Shown one piece after another: positions 25,515-33,853 of a DNA stretch of 64,000 nt (positions are counted from its first letter, which is position 1; the number at the start of each line of letters is the position of its first letter). The notes under the pieces were generated by a model. The model was not told the DNA's origin. It was given only the letters and a program-made list of their open reading frames with translations, and did not search any database. The translations under genes were made by a program, and so were the position numbers. The stretch comes from Ilumatobacter_A sp041688325 (GTDB taxonomy: Bacteria; Actinomycetota; Acidimicrobiia; Acidimicrobiales; Ilumatobacteraceae), in contig NZ_JBDNIJ010000042.1 of the NCBI RefSeq assembly GCF_041688325.1, forward strand, positions 30,239 through 94,238, written 5' to 3'.

Positions 25515-26227
25515 AAGGGGGGTGAGGGAAGGGCTGAGGCGATGGCGGCGTGGGCGCGTGCTCGGAGGTCGGCCACGGCGTGCTCGAGACCTTCTGGATC
25601 GCGATACAGCGCGCTGCCAGCGATGAGGATGTTCGCCCCAGCCGCCGCGGCACCACCGATCGTGGTGGGGCTGATGCCGCCGTCCACTTCGAGTTCGATC
25701 TCGTCGCCGCGACCCGAGTCGTCGATCATCTTGCGAACCTGGGCAATCTTTGGTTCCATCGTGGAGATGTAGGCCTGGCCTCCGAAGCCTGGGTTGACCG
25801 TCATCACCAGTACGAGGTCGACGAGATCGAGAACATGTTCGATGGCGCTGACAGGTGTCGCCGGGTTGAGGGCCACTGCGGCATTGGCACCCAGCTCGTT
25901 GATGTTGGCGAGCGTGCGATGCAAATGCGTGCAAGCTTCGGCGTGCACGATGAGGCGTGAGCAACCGGCATCGATGTACTGCTTGGCCATCACGTCGGGC
26001 GTATAGACCATCATGTGCGCCTCGAACGGCACGTTGCAATGCTGGCGGGCCGACTTGATGATGTCGGGGCCGAAGGTGAGGTTCGGCACGAATTGTCCGT
26101 CCATCACGTCCCACTGGATCAGATCGACCCCGGCGGCTTCGAGGTCAGCGACTTCCTGACCGAGCTTCGAGAAGTCGGCGGGGAGGACGGAGGGAGCGAT
26201 CTGAATTGGACGTGCCACGCTGGCCAA
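25454..26227 (-). CDS. rpe: ribulose-phosphate 3-epimerase
   Basis: 257 residues. It interconverts ribulose-5-P and xylulose-5-P in the pentose phosphate pathway. TIM-barrel motifs are clear: IAPSVLPADF, IQWDVMDGQFVPNLTFGP, VMTVNPGFGGQ and LEVDGGISPTT; metal ligands His and Asp are present (DVMDG, HAEAC). The usual length is about 220 residues; the surplus C-terminal tail after AHAAIASAL is encoded largely by the inverted-repeat element at 25389-25514 (FQNGDH is one repeat copy translated). Confidence 0.95.
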   Translation of the reverse strand: MASVARPIQIAPSVLPADFSKLGQEVADLEAAGVDLIQWDVMDGQFVPNLTFGPDIIKSARQHCNVPFEAHMMVYTPDVMAKQYIDAGCSRLIVHAEACTHLHRTLANINELGANAAVALNPATPVSAIEHVLDLVDLVLVMTVNPGFGGQAYISTMEPKIAQVRKMIDDSGRGDEIELEVDGGISPTTIGGAAAAGANILIAGSALYRDPEGLEHAVADLRARAHAAIASALPSPPFQNGDHLSRVAHRDDPSFGR

Positions 26228-26272
26228 AGTTAGCCGCGGTCGATGTCTGAGCTGAAAAGTCCGGTGTCGCTG

Positions 26273-26509
26273 TCAGTCGTACGACGAGTTGACGTCGTTC
26301 CACTTCTCGTCGTCGTTGTCCCACGCGTCGTTGCGTTTGGACGATGTGGCCTGCCAGTTCTCGGCTTCGGCCTTCGTGTCGTACGGTCCGAGGGTTTGGT
26401 CGCCGGGGCCACGATTGTCGGCTCGGACTGCAATCTTTTTGTCGAGATCCCAGTACCAATCGGTGTCCTTGGTTTCGACGACGCGTGTGTTGATCTTGCG
26501 TTCTGGCAT
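26273..26509 (-). CDS. small hydrophilic hypothetical protein
   Basis: 78 residues starting MPERKINTRVVET. Rich in Asp, Lys, Asn and Trp. The segment TLGPYDTKAEAENW resembles the last strand-helix of a SPOR-like or other small alpha/beta domain. No signal peptide or membrane span. It is divergent from the downstream RNA methyltransferase gene, with 70 bases between starts, and 45 bases downstream on the same strand lies rpe. The composition and compact form suggest a real gene; function unknown. Confidence 0.65.
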   Translation of the reverse strand: MPERKINTRVVETKDTDWYWDLDKKIAVRADNRGPGDQTLGPYDTKAEAENWQATSSKRNDAWDNDDEKWNDVNSSYD

Positions 26510-26579
26510 GCCCTCATTCTTTCATCACCCGTCGGTCCTCATCCGACGCAGCACAGAGTCGTCGTCGTACGCTGGAGAG

Positions 26580-27785
26580 ATGCGTCTCACCGTGCGTCCA
26601 GATCGACTCGTTGCAGGCGGCGAGGCCATGGCGCGTGATGACGATGGACGGGTTGTCTTTATTCGGGGTGCATTGCCCGGTGAACTGGTCGAGGTCGAAG
26701 TGTCGTTGGCCAAGAAAGACTTCGCCAAGGGCACGGTCGCCGAAGTGATCGAGCCGTCGGACGACCGCATCGACCCGCAGTGCTATCACCGCCGGATGGG
26801 ATGTGGCGGATGCGGTTGGATGCACATCGACGCGTATGCGCAGCTCGAAGCGAAGACCGAGATCGTCCGGGAATCGCTGCGCCGTATTGCCCGGATCGAT
26901 CCTGACGTTGTGGAGGGCATTGTCGATATGGGCGCCTCCGGCGAACCGTTCCGTTATCGCACGACAATTCGTGTCGTTGGTGGGCCCGACGGTGGGCTCG
27001 GTTTCCGCGAAGAAGGCTCCGACACCGTGGTGTCGGTGAACAGCTGTGAAGTTGCCGTCCAGCAACTCTCCGACCTGCTGCCGCTGTTGACGATTCAGCC
27101 TGGCGTCGAAGTAACGCTGCGCGCTTCGGTCGACACCGGAGGGATCACTGCCCGATGGGCCAAGCCGAAAGGGAAAGCTGGAACAGGCCTCGTCAGCGGC
27201 ATCCCCGAGGACGTACACATCGGTGACCGCGGGTTCTTGACCGAGGTCGTCGATGGCGTCACGCTCCGAGTGTCCGCTGGGTCGTTCTTCCAGTCGGGTG
27301 TCGGCGCCGCCGAGATGCTCGTCGATGCAGTTCGCCGGGCAGCTCCAGAAGCCGCAACAGCACAACACGCCGTCGACGCGTACGGCGGTGTGGGCCTCTT
27401 TGCCGCCACGGTGTTGGCCGGTGCCTCCAAGGTCACGGTGCTCGAGCAGTCGAAGTCGTCGTGCTTCGACGCCGAACACAATCTGGCCGGTCGCGACGCA
27501 GCGGTGATCCGCGGCGAAGTTGGCAATTGGGCGGCGTCCGACGAGCAACCGGTCGACCTCGTCATTGCCGACCCGGCCCGATCCGGCCTCGGAAAGCCAG
27601 GGGTCGCAGCACTCGTCACGGCATCGCCGGCACCCATCGTGCTGATCAACTGTGATCCGGTGTCGCTCGCCCGTGACGTCACACTGCTTGCCGAGCACGG
27701 TTACCACCCTGAGCGTGTTGAAGTGCTCGATATCTTCCCGCAGACACACCATGTTGAAACGGTCACGCGTTTCGTCGTTCGATGA
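26580..27785 (+). CDS. TRAM-domain RNA (uracil-5-) methyltransferase, TrmA/RlmD family
   Basis: 401 residues from ATG at 26580 (start MRLTVRPDRLVAGGEAM). An N-terminal TRAM RNA-binding domain (about 1-58) is followed by clustered cysteines in QCYHRRMGCGGCGW, likely a 4Fe-4S site. The SAM-binding domain has DAYGGVGLFAATV, then IADPARSGLG, and the catalytic Cys in LINCDPVSLARD. It should methylate a uridine (m5U) in rRNA or tRNA; which one is not certain. It overlaps the sigma factor gene by 4 bases. Confidence 0.88.
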   Translation: MRLTVRPDRLVAGGEAMARDDDGRVVFIRGALPGELVEVEVSLAKKDFAKGTVAEVIEPSDDRIDPQCYHRRMGCGGCGWMHIDAYAQLEAKTEIVRESLRRIARIDPDVVEGIVDMGASGEPFRYRTTIRVVGGPDGGLGFREEGSDTVVSVNSCEVAVQQLSDLLPLLTIQPGVEVTLRASVDTGGITARWAKPKGKAGTGLVSGIPEDVHIGDRGFLTEVVDGVTLRVSAGSFFQSGVGAAEMLVDAVRRAAPEAATAQHAVDAYGGVGLFAATVLAGASKVTVLEQSKSSCFDAEHNLAGRDAAVIRGEVGNWAASDEQPVDLVIADPARSGLGKPGVAALVTASPAPIVLINCDPVSLARDVTLLAEHGYHPERVEVLDIFPQTHHVETVTRFVVR

Positions 27786-28456
27786 GTCCCGGCGACACGC
27801 ACGCTCCCGGATCGTCGCCTGCTGAAAAAGATTCTGAAGCGGTTCATCTGCCAGCTGCATCGCCCCGTAGAAATGATGTGAAGCCGGAATTCGTCGAAGC
27901 ATCTGACGCCGCACTCGTGGTGTCGATCAGCCGCTATGAGCAAGCCGCGCTCGCTGAGGCATACCGTCGCAATGCCGGGGCCGTCTACGGGCTGGCCAAG
28001 CGGTTGCTCAGTGACCACGCTCGCGCCGAAGAGATCGTGCAGGAAGTGTTCGTTCGACTGTGGAACCAGCCCGACCGTTTCGACCCTGATCGCGGCACCT
28101 TGCGGAGCTTCCTTCTCGCCCAGACGCACGGCCGATCGGTCGACATGATCCGGTCTGATGTGGCCCGTCGGAGGCGCGAAGAACGAGAAAGCCTTGCGCA
28201 GGCCGAAGGTGGCTATGACCTCGCACGCGAGGTGTGGGACATGGCGCTCGCCGGCCACGTCCGCGAAGCGCTCGAGGTGCTCACGCCGGGCGAACGCGCT
28301 GCCATTGAATTAGCCTATTTCGGCGGCCGTACCTACCGAGAAGCTGCGGACGAACTCGGTGAGGCCGAAGGAACAGTGAAGAGTCGGATTCGAGTCGGAC
28401 TGAAGCGCCTCCGAAGCGAACTGTCGGCTGTCGGCATTACAAATGGAGCTGAGTGA
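27782..28456 (+). CDS. ECF RNA polymerase sigma factor
   Basis: 224 residues. Sigma region 2 is in AAGAVYGLAKRLLSDHARAEEIVQEVFVRLW-type sequence (actual start RNAGAVYGLAKRLL, about residues 61-95). Region 4 is in LTPGERAAIELAYFGGRTYREAADELG with the helix GTVKSRIRVGLKRLR. A disordered N-terminal extension of about 40 residues precedes it. The SigK/SigJ-like region 4 and the adjacent membrane anti-sigma gene, overlapping by 4 bases, suggest a signal-controlled stress regulon. Confidence 0.92.
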   Translation: MSPGDTHAPGSSPAEKDSEAVHLPAASPRRNDVKPEFVEASDAALVVSISRYEQAALAEAYRRNAGAVYGLAKRLLSDHARAEEIVQEVFVRLWNQPDRFDPDRGTLRSFLLAQTHGRSVDMIRSDVARRRREERESLAQAEGGYDLAREVWDMALAGHVREALEVLTPGERAAIELAYFGGRTYREAADELGEAEGTVKSRIRVGLKRLRSELSAVGITNGAE

Positions 28457-29226
28457 ACATGGATACCGACATGAATGAATCGTCGAGAGACAACTACGAC
28501 CTCGACGAACTCCTCGGTGCCTACGCGCTCGACGCGGTTTCGCCCGAAGAGGCAAAGCGAGTCGAGGACTACCTGGCCATCAATCCGAAGGCAGCCGCTG
28601 AGGTCCGCGAACACCGCGAAGTTGCAACAATGCTGGCGTTTACCGGCATGGACGCTCCCGAAGGTGTGTGGAGTCTGATCGAGCAGGAACTCAACGCTCC
28701 GGCGCCCGCTCCGGGTCCTGAACTGGCAAAGGTGATGGCGCTCTCCGGGGCCCCACGCAAGCGTCGCATCTCGACCGTTGCACCGTGGTTGGTCTCGGCG
28801 GCTGCTGCAGCGATCGTGGGCATCGCCGCGGTCGGGTTGGCTGACCGGGCATTAGCTCCAATCGATCCATTGGCTGCGGCATACGATGCAGCGGATGGCG
28901 ACCGTGATTCGGGCCGGGCCACGCTCGTCGCAGACGGTTCGACCGCCCAAGCCACCGCCGTGATCGATCAAGATGGCCACGGATTTATCCGTGCCGGAGC
29001 ACTTCCGTCGCTTCCAGACGGCCAGACGTACCAGTTGTGGGGCGTCGTCGACACTGGCGCCGCGGAACCCGACGTGATCTCGCTCGGCATCTTTGGCCCC
29101 AACCCGGAACTCGAGACCTTCACGACCGACACTGCTGTCGTTGCGCTAGCGATCACCATCGAAAAGGCTCCGGGCGTCATCTCGAATGGCAATCCTGAGG
29201 GCATCTACATCGGCGAAGTCAACTGA
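28453..29226 (+). CDS. RskA-type anti-sigma factor
   Basis: 257 residues from GTG at 28453. An N-terminal cytoplasmic helical domain starts YDLDELLGAYALDAVSPEEA and should bind the sigma factor. It has no HxxxCxxC zinc motif. One transmembrane helix (about residues 110-132) is followed by an extracytoplasmic C-terminal RskA domain including PSLPDGQTYQLWGV. Released by regulated proteolysis in related systems. Start overlaps the sigma gene stop, so the pair is translationally coupled. Confidence 0.9.
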   Translation: MNMDTDMNESSRDNYDLDELLGAYALDAVSPEEAKRVEDYLAINPKAAAEVREHREVATMLAFTGMDAPEGVWSLIEQELNAPAPAPGPELAKVMALSGAPRKRRISTVAPWLVSAAAAAIVGIAAVGLADRALAPIDPLAAAYDAADGDRDSGRATLVADGSTAQATAVIDQDGHGFIRAGALPSLPDGQTYQLWGVVDTGAAEPDVISLGIFGPNPELETFTTDTAVVALAITIEKAPGVISNGNPEGIYIGEVN

Positions 29227-29277
29227 CGCGGTTCTTCCACCTGACCCGTGGCGCTGAGGCATAGCCTGCGGCTCGTG

Positions 29278-30186
29278 ATGCAACCGAAATTGTCCGCACC
29301 TGTCGCCGATGCGCTCGCCTCCGGGCGTGCGGTGGTGGCGCTCGAGTCGACGATTTTTTCCAACCTCGGCCTGCCGTCTCCGGCGAACGTCGATGCGTTA
29401 GAGCGCTGCCTCGAAGCGATCTCGAGTCGTGGCGCAGTTCCGGCCGTGACAGCGGTGCTTGATGGCGTCGTGCGGCTTGGGCTCGAAGCAGACGAACACG
29501 AACGGATCCTTGGCACTGCCCGCAAGGCAGCCGAGCGTGATATCCCGGTTGCTGTCGGCCAGCGCTGGGAATTCGGGGCAACAACCGTCTCGGCCTCTGT
29601 GGCCATCGCTGCCGCAGCGGGCGTCACCGTCTTCGCCACGGGCGGCCTGGGTGGGGTACACCGCGGTGCCGATGCGACTGGCGACGTTTCAGCGGATCTG
29701 GATGCGCTGGCTCGCCATCGCATCGTGGCCGTCTCCGCCGGAGCGAAGGCGTTCCTCGACCTGCCGCGCACGCTTGAGTACCTCGAAACGATGGGCGTTC
29801 CGGTCCTTGGTTGGCAGCACGACTGGTTCCCGGCGTTCTACACCCGGTCGTCCGGATTGCCGATTCCGCATCGGGTTGAGTCTGCTGATGAGGTCGCTCG
29901 GATCGCGGCATCGCTGACTCGTTCGCAGTCGGGGATGTTGCTCACCGTGCCAATCCCTGCAGCCGACGAGCTCGATGCAAGTCATCTCGACGAGGTGCTG
30001 GCCGGAGCGCTCGCTGAGTGCGCAGCGCAGGGCGTCACCGGTGCCGCCATCACACCGTTCGTGCTCGGTCGAATCGGCGAGGCGACAGACGGCCGGAGCA
30101 TCCCGGCGAACCTTTCTCTCGCTGAGAACAACGCGAAGGTCGCCGCCGACGTGGCCGTTGCAATCGCTGCTCTCGCCGTCGGCTGA
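29278..30186 (+). CDS. psuG: pseudouridine-5'-phosphate glycosidase
   Basis: 302 residues from ATG at 29278. It cleaves pseudouridine 5'-phosphate to uracil and ribose 5-phosphate. Family motifs are visible: VALESTIFSNLGLP at the start, VTVFATGGLGGVHRGA and GAAITPFVLGRI, and the C-terminal SLAENNAKVAADVA. Catalytic Lys and Glu lie in conserved positions (GAKAFLD, ALESTI). No psuK kinase gene is adjacent, so the pathway partner must lie elsewhere or be absent. Confidence 0.93.
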   Translation: MQPKLSAPVADALASGRAVVALESTIFSNLGLPSPANVDALERCLEAISSRGAVPAVTAVLDGVVRLGLEADEHERILGTARKAAERDIPVAVGQRWEFGATTVSASVAIAAAAGVTVFATGGLGGVHRGADATGDVSADLDALARHRIVAVSAGAKAFLDLPRTLEYLETMGVPVLGWQHDWFPAFYTRSSGLPIPHRVESADEVARIAASLTRSQSGMLLTVPIPAADELDASHLDEVLAGALAECAAQGVTGAAITPFVLGRIGEATDGRSIPANLSLAENNAKVAADVAVAIAALAVG

Positions 30187-30202
30187 GCCGCCTGATCGAT
30201 TT

Positions 30203-30790
30203 TCAGCGCCTGAGCCGCTGCTCGACGCGATCGAGGAACATCAACCGCTCCGAATCGGAGCACCGATCGACGTTATACAGCGCGAGCCACGAGGTGCGGC
30301 ACAGCGGATGGCACATCGCGCGCAGGCTGCGGGTGATTGTTCGCTTGCCGCCCTCGCCCTCCACCATGTTGATGTACTTCGGTGACCCGTGGGTCGTCAC
30401 CGCAACGACCCTGCGTACGTTGCGCAGCCGCGGCGCCAGGCGGTTCGCTCCTTCGGGGAGTTCCCAGGCGACTCCGCTGGCCCAGACACGGTCGAACCAT
30501 CCCTTGAGCATCGCGGGTTGCCCCGACCACCAGGTCGGGTAGACAAGTACGAGGGTGTCGCACCACATGAGATCATCGGCATGCGATGCAATCGATGGGT
30601 CAACGCCTGGATCGAGGTGTGTGGCGTGCTCGTCGGCACGCAGTTCAGGAGTAAAGCCCTCACCGTAGAGATCGGTGAGGCGCACCTCGGCACCCGATGC
30701 TTCGAGGCCAGCCACGACTCGATCGCGCGCAGCAGCAACGAACGACGTGGGGGAGGGATGGCAATAGACCACGAGGGCTCGCCGTGTCAT
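30203..30790 (-). CDS. NAD(P)H-quinone reductase-like flavodoxin-fold protein
   Basis: 195 residues. Flavodoxin-like fold of the NQO/MdaB/KefF group: start ALVVYCHPSPTSF, then LVYPTWWSGQPAMLKGWFDRV and VTTHGSPKYINM, which form the FMN/FAD pocket. It should reduce quinones or similar compounds with NAD(P)H. It is the downstream member of a tandem pair with the gene at 30801-31424 (10-bp gap), sharing these motifs along the length, so an old duplication is likely. Confidence 0.85.
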   Translation of the reverse strand: MTRRALVVYCHPSPTSFVAAARDRVVAGLEASGAEVRLTDLYGEGFTPELRADEHATHLDPGVDPSIASHADDLMWCDTLVLVYPTWWSGQPAMLKGWFDRVWASGVAWELPEGANRLAPRLRNVRRVVAVTTHGSPKYINMVEGEGGKRTITRSLRAMCHPLCRTSWLALYNVDRCSDSERLMFLDRVEQRLRR

Positions 30791-30800
30791 CGCAGGTCCG

Positions 30801-31424
30801 TCATCGCAGCTCTGTCATCGACCGTTCGACCCGGGCAGCAAAATCGGCCCGCTGCTCGACGGTCGACGTGTCGATCGCGTAGAGGCCGTGCCAATGCGTG
30901 CGGACGCCGAACCCGCAGCTCAAACGAAGGGCTCGCATGATTGTTCGCCGGCCGTTGTCGTTGACGACCCGAACGACCGACTTCGGCGATCCGTATGTGG
31001 AGATCCCAACCAGGTGGCGAACGTTGGTGAGGCCGGGCCGGATCTTGCCCGTCCGGGCATCGAGTGTAAACCCCACGCCCGGCACCATCACTCGTTCCAT
31101 CCAGCCTTTCAAGATCGCAGGCAGCCCGCTCCACCAGGTCGGATAGACGAAGATCAACGCATCGACACTGCGGACCAGGTCGGCGGATGTCTGTACGAGC
31201 GGATCGAGGATTGGTTCATCGCCCTGGTACGCCTTCCGCTCGGCTTCGCTCATCGCCGCCCGGAACCCCTCGGCGTAGAGGTCAATGACATCGACGCGGT
31301 GTCCGGCAATCTCGAGGCCGGTGACGGCACGTTGGGCGAGGGCGTGGGCGTAGCTGTCTCCACGGGGGTGCGCGAGAACGACGGCGGCATGCACGTTGTC
31401 ATTGTTGCTGACGTCTGGGCACAA
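30801..31424 (-). CDS. NAD(P)H-quinone reductase-like flavodoxin-fold protein (tandem paralogue)
   Basis: 207 residues. The same family as its neighbour: VVLAHPRGDSYAHALA at the start, FVYPTWWSGLPAILKGWMERV in the middle, then ISTYGSPKSVVRVVNDNGRR. The shared YPTWWSG-x-PA-x-LKGW block and the common ending pattern (LYNVDRC versus LYAIDTS) support paralogy. Probably an oxidoreductase acting on quinones or electrophiles. It is followed upstream on the minus strand, after 8 bases, by the TSUP permease, so the three may share a transcript. Confidence 0.83.
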   Translation of the reverse strand: MCPDVSNNDNVHAAVVLAHPRGDSYAHALAQRAVTGLEIAGHRVDVIDLYAEGFRAAMSEAERKAYQGDEPILDPLVQTSADLVRSVDALIFVYPTWWSGLPAILKGWMERVMVPGVGFTLDARTGKIRPGLTNVRHLVGISTYGSPKSVVRVVNDNGRRTIMRALRLSCGFGVRTHWHGLYAIDTSTVEQRADFAARVERSMTELR

Positions 31425-31432
31425 CGCCGCAG

Positions 31433-32197
31433 TCAGTCGACGGCGACCTCGTCACGGTCAGATTTCAAGGTGAGAAACTGAGTGCCGGCGACGAAGAGAA
31501 GAAGGATGCCGAACATCACGTTCGACACCCCTGTACTGATGCCATCGGCGATGATTCCGCCTGTGATTGCCGACAGGACGCCGCACCCACCCGCGACCGC
31601 TGCGACCTTGAGGTCGACGTTGGCGTTTGCCCGATTGCGGATGGTCCCCATGATCGAGGTCGGCACGATCACGGCGACCGAGGTGCCCTTGGCGATCAAG
31701 GGCACCATGCCGAACAGCACCACCATCGCGGGCACCATGACGACGCCGCCGCCGATTCCGAGCAGCCCCGAAAGCGTGCCTGTGGCGAGGCCGATGATCA
31801 CGAGCAGCACGCCTGACCAGGTGGTGAGGTTGTCGCGGCCGGTGGTCTCGGTGGCGAGGAACAGCCGGACAGCGGTCGCCAGCACAGTGACGATGAACAC
31901 GATGGTGATCGTGCGTTTCGGCAGGATTGTGAGCAGCTTGGTGCCGATGATTGCGCCGGTCACCGTGCCGATGGCCATTAAGGGAGCAACCGCCCAGTCG
32001 ACGTTGCCGTTGACGACGTAGGTGCTGAGGCTGGCGAGCGCAATCGGCAACGTTGCTGCGAGTGAGGTGCCGTGAGCAAGGCGCCGTTCAAGCTTGGCGA
32101 CGAGGACCAAGCCTGGCACGATGATCAAACCGCCGCCAACCCCGAAGAGTCCGCCGAGAGCGCCCGCTGCGAGGCCGACGAGCGCGACGATGCGCAT
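31433..32197 (-). CDS. TSUP (TauE/SafE) family permease
   Basis: 254 residues from ATG at 32197; the open frame goes back to 32272. About eight transmembrane helices in two repeats, each beginning with the family's Gly-rich motif: GGLFGVGGGLIIVP (first) and GLLGIGGGVVMVP (second). TSUP proteins export sulfite, sulfonates or related organosulfur anions; the substrate is not predictable. Its neighbours, two quinone reductase-like genes, give no clear pathway. Confidence 0.87.
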   Translation of the reverse strand: MRIVALVGLAAGALGGLFGVGGGLIIVPGLVLVAKLERRLAHGTSLAATLPIALASLSTYVVNGNVDWAVAPLMAIGTVTGAIIGTKLLTILPKRTITIVFIVTVLATAVRLFLATETTGRDNLTTWSGVLLVIIGLATGTLSGLLGIGGGVVMVPAMVVLFGMVPLIAKGTSVAVIVPTSIMGTIRNRANANVDLKVAAVAGGCGVLSAITGGIIADGISTGVSNVMFGILLLFVAGTQFLTLKSDRDEVAVD

Positions 32198-32295
32198 GTC
32201 GGGCCTGGTCGTTGTCGGCGCTGCCACGTTCGTCACGGGGCGCACACTACGAGCAAGCCGAGCTGACCACATCGTTCCGCCGACTCCTGTTGGCT

Positions 32296-32358
32296 ATGGC
32301 CAAAATTATCGACATCGAAGACATCGGACCGGCGTCTGCCAAGAAGCGCGCGGCCTGA
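32296..32358 (+). pseudogene. truncated helix-hairpin-helix (DUF4332-like) gene remnant
   Basis: ATG at 32296 opens only 20 codons, MAKIIDIEDIGPASAKKRAA, before a stop. The pattern I-x-x-I-G-P-A-x-A-x-K-(L)-x-A-A matches the first helix-hairpin-helix of DNA-binding DUF4332-type proteins, which are normally much longer. The expected Leu before RAA is missing, consistent with a small deletion and frameshift. The 175 bases to the next gene keep a partly open frame but I recognise no domain there. Confidence 0.45.
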
Positions 32359-32533
32359 GGGGTGAGTACCGCTGGCAGGCTGCTGAAGGTCGCGGATCAC
32401 TCCGCTGGCCCAATGATCTCGCCAAGCAGGCCGCCAAGATGCCCGCGTTGTTTCACACGGATCTTGCCACCGGCCTCTGCTGGTGGACTCCGACCATTGC
32501 CGTGATGCGTGCGGACAGTACGGTCAGCGCCCA

Positions 32534-33226
32534 ATGAGCGCTCCCAACCTCTTCGCTGACGATTCGATTCTCTCCGACGACCCCGTCGATGCCGATGGAA
32601 ACCCACTCGAGGTCCTGCATGACCGCGAGTACAGGGTCCGTGCGTTCAGATTGGCCCCTGACCGTGTGCTGATCCGCGGCGCCGTGCGCGATCAGAAGCC
32701 GCCGGGCTTGTACATCCCGGAGGATCCCGAGCCGCTGACCATCCATCACATGTTGGTCGACATCGAAGTGGCGTACCCGTCAATGGAGATCGTTGCGGCC
32801 AAGGTGCACATGGAGACGCACCCGAACCTCGAATGCACGCGAATCGAACCGCACTACGGCAAGCTCGTCGGGCTGTCGATCGCCCGTGGGTTCACCCACA
32901 AGGTCAGAGAGTTGTTCGGCGGGCCGCGGGCCTGCACGCACACCACAGCGCTGCTCCAGGCGATGGCGCCGGTCGCAATCCAGTGCGTCTGGTCCATGCG
33001 GGCGTCTGATGCAAGCAAGCCCGGGGGAGCCGACAGTGGCGTTCCGATGGAGCGTTCTGACATGTGGAAAATGAACCTCAACACGTGTCACGTCTGGGCC
33101 GAGGACTCCGAGGTTGTTGCCAAGTACGCCGCGGGTGGAACCTTCGAACCGCCCGAGTTCGCACGCGAACGGATGGTCGAACTCGGCATCTCGCCGAGCG
33201 ACTGGGCCAAGCGGATGGGTTCCTAA
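32534..33226 (+). CDS. DUF2889 domain protein
   Basis: 230 residues from ATG at 32534. The sequence fits the DUF2889 family: an N-terminal strand-rich part (RVRAFRLAPDRVLIRGAVRD), LTIHHMLVDIEVAYPSMEI in the middle and IARGFTHKVRELFGGPRACTHTTALLQAMAP with conserved Cys and His residues. No signal peptide or membrane span. The function of the family is unknown. It stands between a decayed gene and the tRNA pair, without operon partners. Confidence 0.8.
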   Translation: MSAPNLFADDSILSDDPVDADGNPLEVLHDREYRVRAFRLAPDRVLIRGAVRDQKPPGLYIPEDPEPLTIHHMLVDIEVAYPSMEIVAAKVHMETHPNLECTRIEPHYGKLVGLSIARGFTHKVRELFGGPRACTHTTALLQAMAPVAIQCVWSMRASDASKPGGADSGVPMERSDMWKMNLNTCHVWAEDSEVVAKYAAGGTFEPPEFARERMVELGISPSDWAKRMGS

Positions 33227-33521
33227 CTCGACGTCGGGCCGGGAGCGTCGCGCATGGTTGCGGGGATCGTGGCCCTGTGGTGTGATGACTACTCGGTCGT
33301 CGTCGCTGCGGTGTTTTCAGAAGTCGATCTGACCAGAGCCGAGTCAGAGCCCGATGTACCGTTTGAACTGGCCTGACAGCGGGAGCTGATCCCGACCGGA
33401 CCTCCCTCGTCAGTCCATGTTCGCTGGCTGGGTTCAGGTGCGACAGCACACGTGTCGAACGACGAGTCGAATTCGAGGGTGTCGATTGCCGTGGGACCTG
33501 GCACACTAAGCGACGTACATG
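33227..33521. other. 295-bp intergenic region before tRNA genes
   Basis: The only + strand frame of note is 33254-33376 (40 residues, MVAGIVALWCDDYSVVVAAV), with no recognisable domain and weak ribosome binding signal. A 71-residue frame on the minus strand (33289-33504) crosses it. I do not consider either established. The segment 33480-33520 should contain the tRNA promoter. Confidence 0.35.
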
Positions 33522-33597
33522 GTGGTCATAGCTCAATAGGTAGAGCACCAGGTTGTGATCCTGGCGGTTGGGGGTTCAAGTCCCCTTGGCCACCCCA
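33522..33597 (+). tRNA. tRNA-His (anticodon GTG)
   Basis: Acceptor arm GTGGTCA pairs with TGGCCAC (33587-33593), D arm GCTCAATAGGTAGAGC, anticodon stem-loop with GTG at 33555-33557, T arm GGGGGTTCAAGTCCCC. The base before the acceptor is G (33521), matching the extra G-1 of tRNA-His. CCA is encoded at 33595-33597. It is 59 bases upstream of tRNA-Lys. Confidence 0.97.
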
Positions 33598-33656
33598 TTC
33601 GCAGGCATCGAGCGGGTGTCTGGCAAGAAATTGCTTGATACCCTCTCCGCCCGCTT

Positions 33657-33731
33657 GCTTCTCTAGCTCAATGGCAGAGCAGTTGACTCTTAATCAATTG
33701 GTTCTGGGTTCGAATCCCAGGGGAAGCACCA
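33657..33731 (+). tRNA. tRNA-Lys (anticodon CTT)
   Basis: Acceptor arm GCTTCTC pairs with GGGAAGC, D arm GCTCAATGGCAGAGC, anticodon stem GTTGA/TCAAT with loop CTCTTAA and anticodon CTT at 33689-33691, T arm TGGGTTCGAATCCCA. Discriminator A and encoded CCA (33729-33731) are present. Likely co-transcribed with tRNA-His and ended by the adjacent hairpin. Confidence 0.97.
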
Positions 33732-33780
33732 CGAAGAAAGCCTCCGGCTGCGCAAGCGCAGCCGGAGGCTTTCTTCGTTT
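33732..33780 (+). terminator. strong intrinsic terminator after tRNA-Lys
   Basis: A perfect 22-bp stem (33732-33753 with 33756-33777) closed by AA and followed by GTTTT directly after the CCA of tRNA-Lys. It is among the most stable hairpins in the window and, because of the A-rich left flank, could also work for minus-strand transcription from the opposite direction. Confidence 0.92.
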
Positions 33781-33853
33781 TCCGGTGCATTCAGAAAGTC
33801 GGGATCGCTTGGTTTGAGGCCAAAGAAGCATGAACCGAGTTGGCGGGCGCCGC

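Noticed and set aside
32359..32530. Gene between the HhH remnant and DUF2889
   Set aside because: A partly open frame exists but has no start signal or recognisable domain.
33289..33504. 71-residue minus-strand frame before the tRNA genes
   Set aside because: No recognised domain or start signal, and it runs through the region expected to hold the tRNA promoter.
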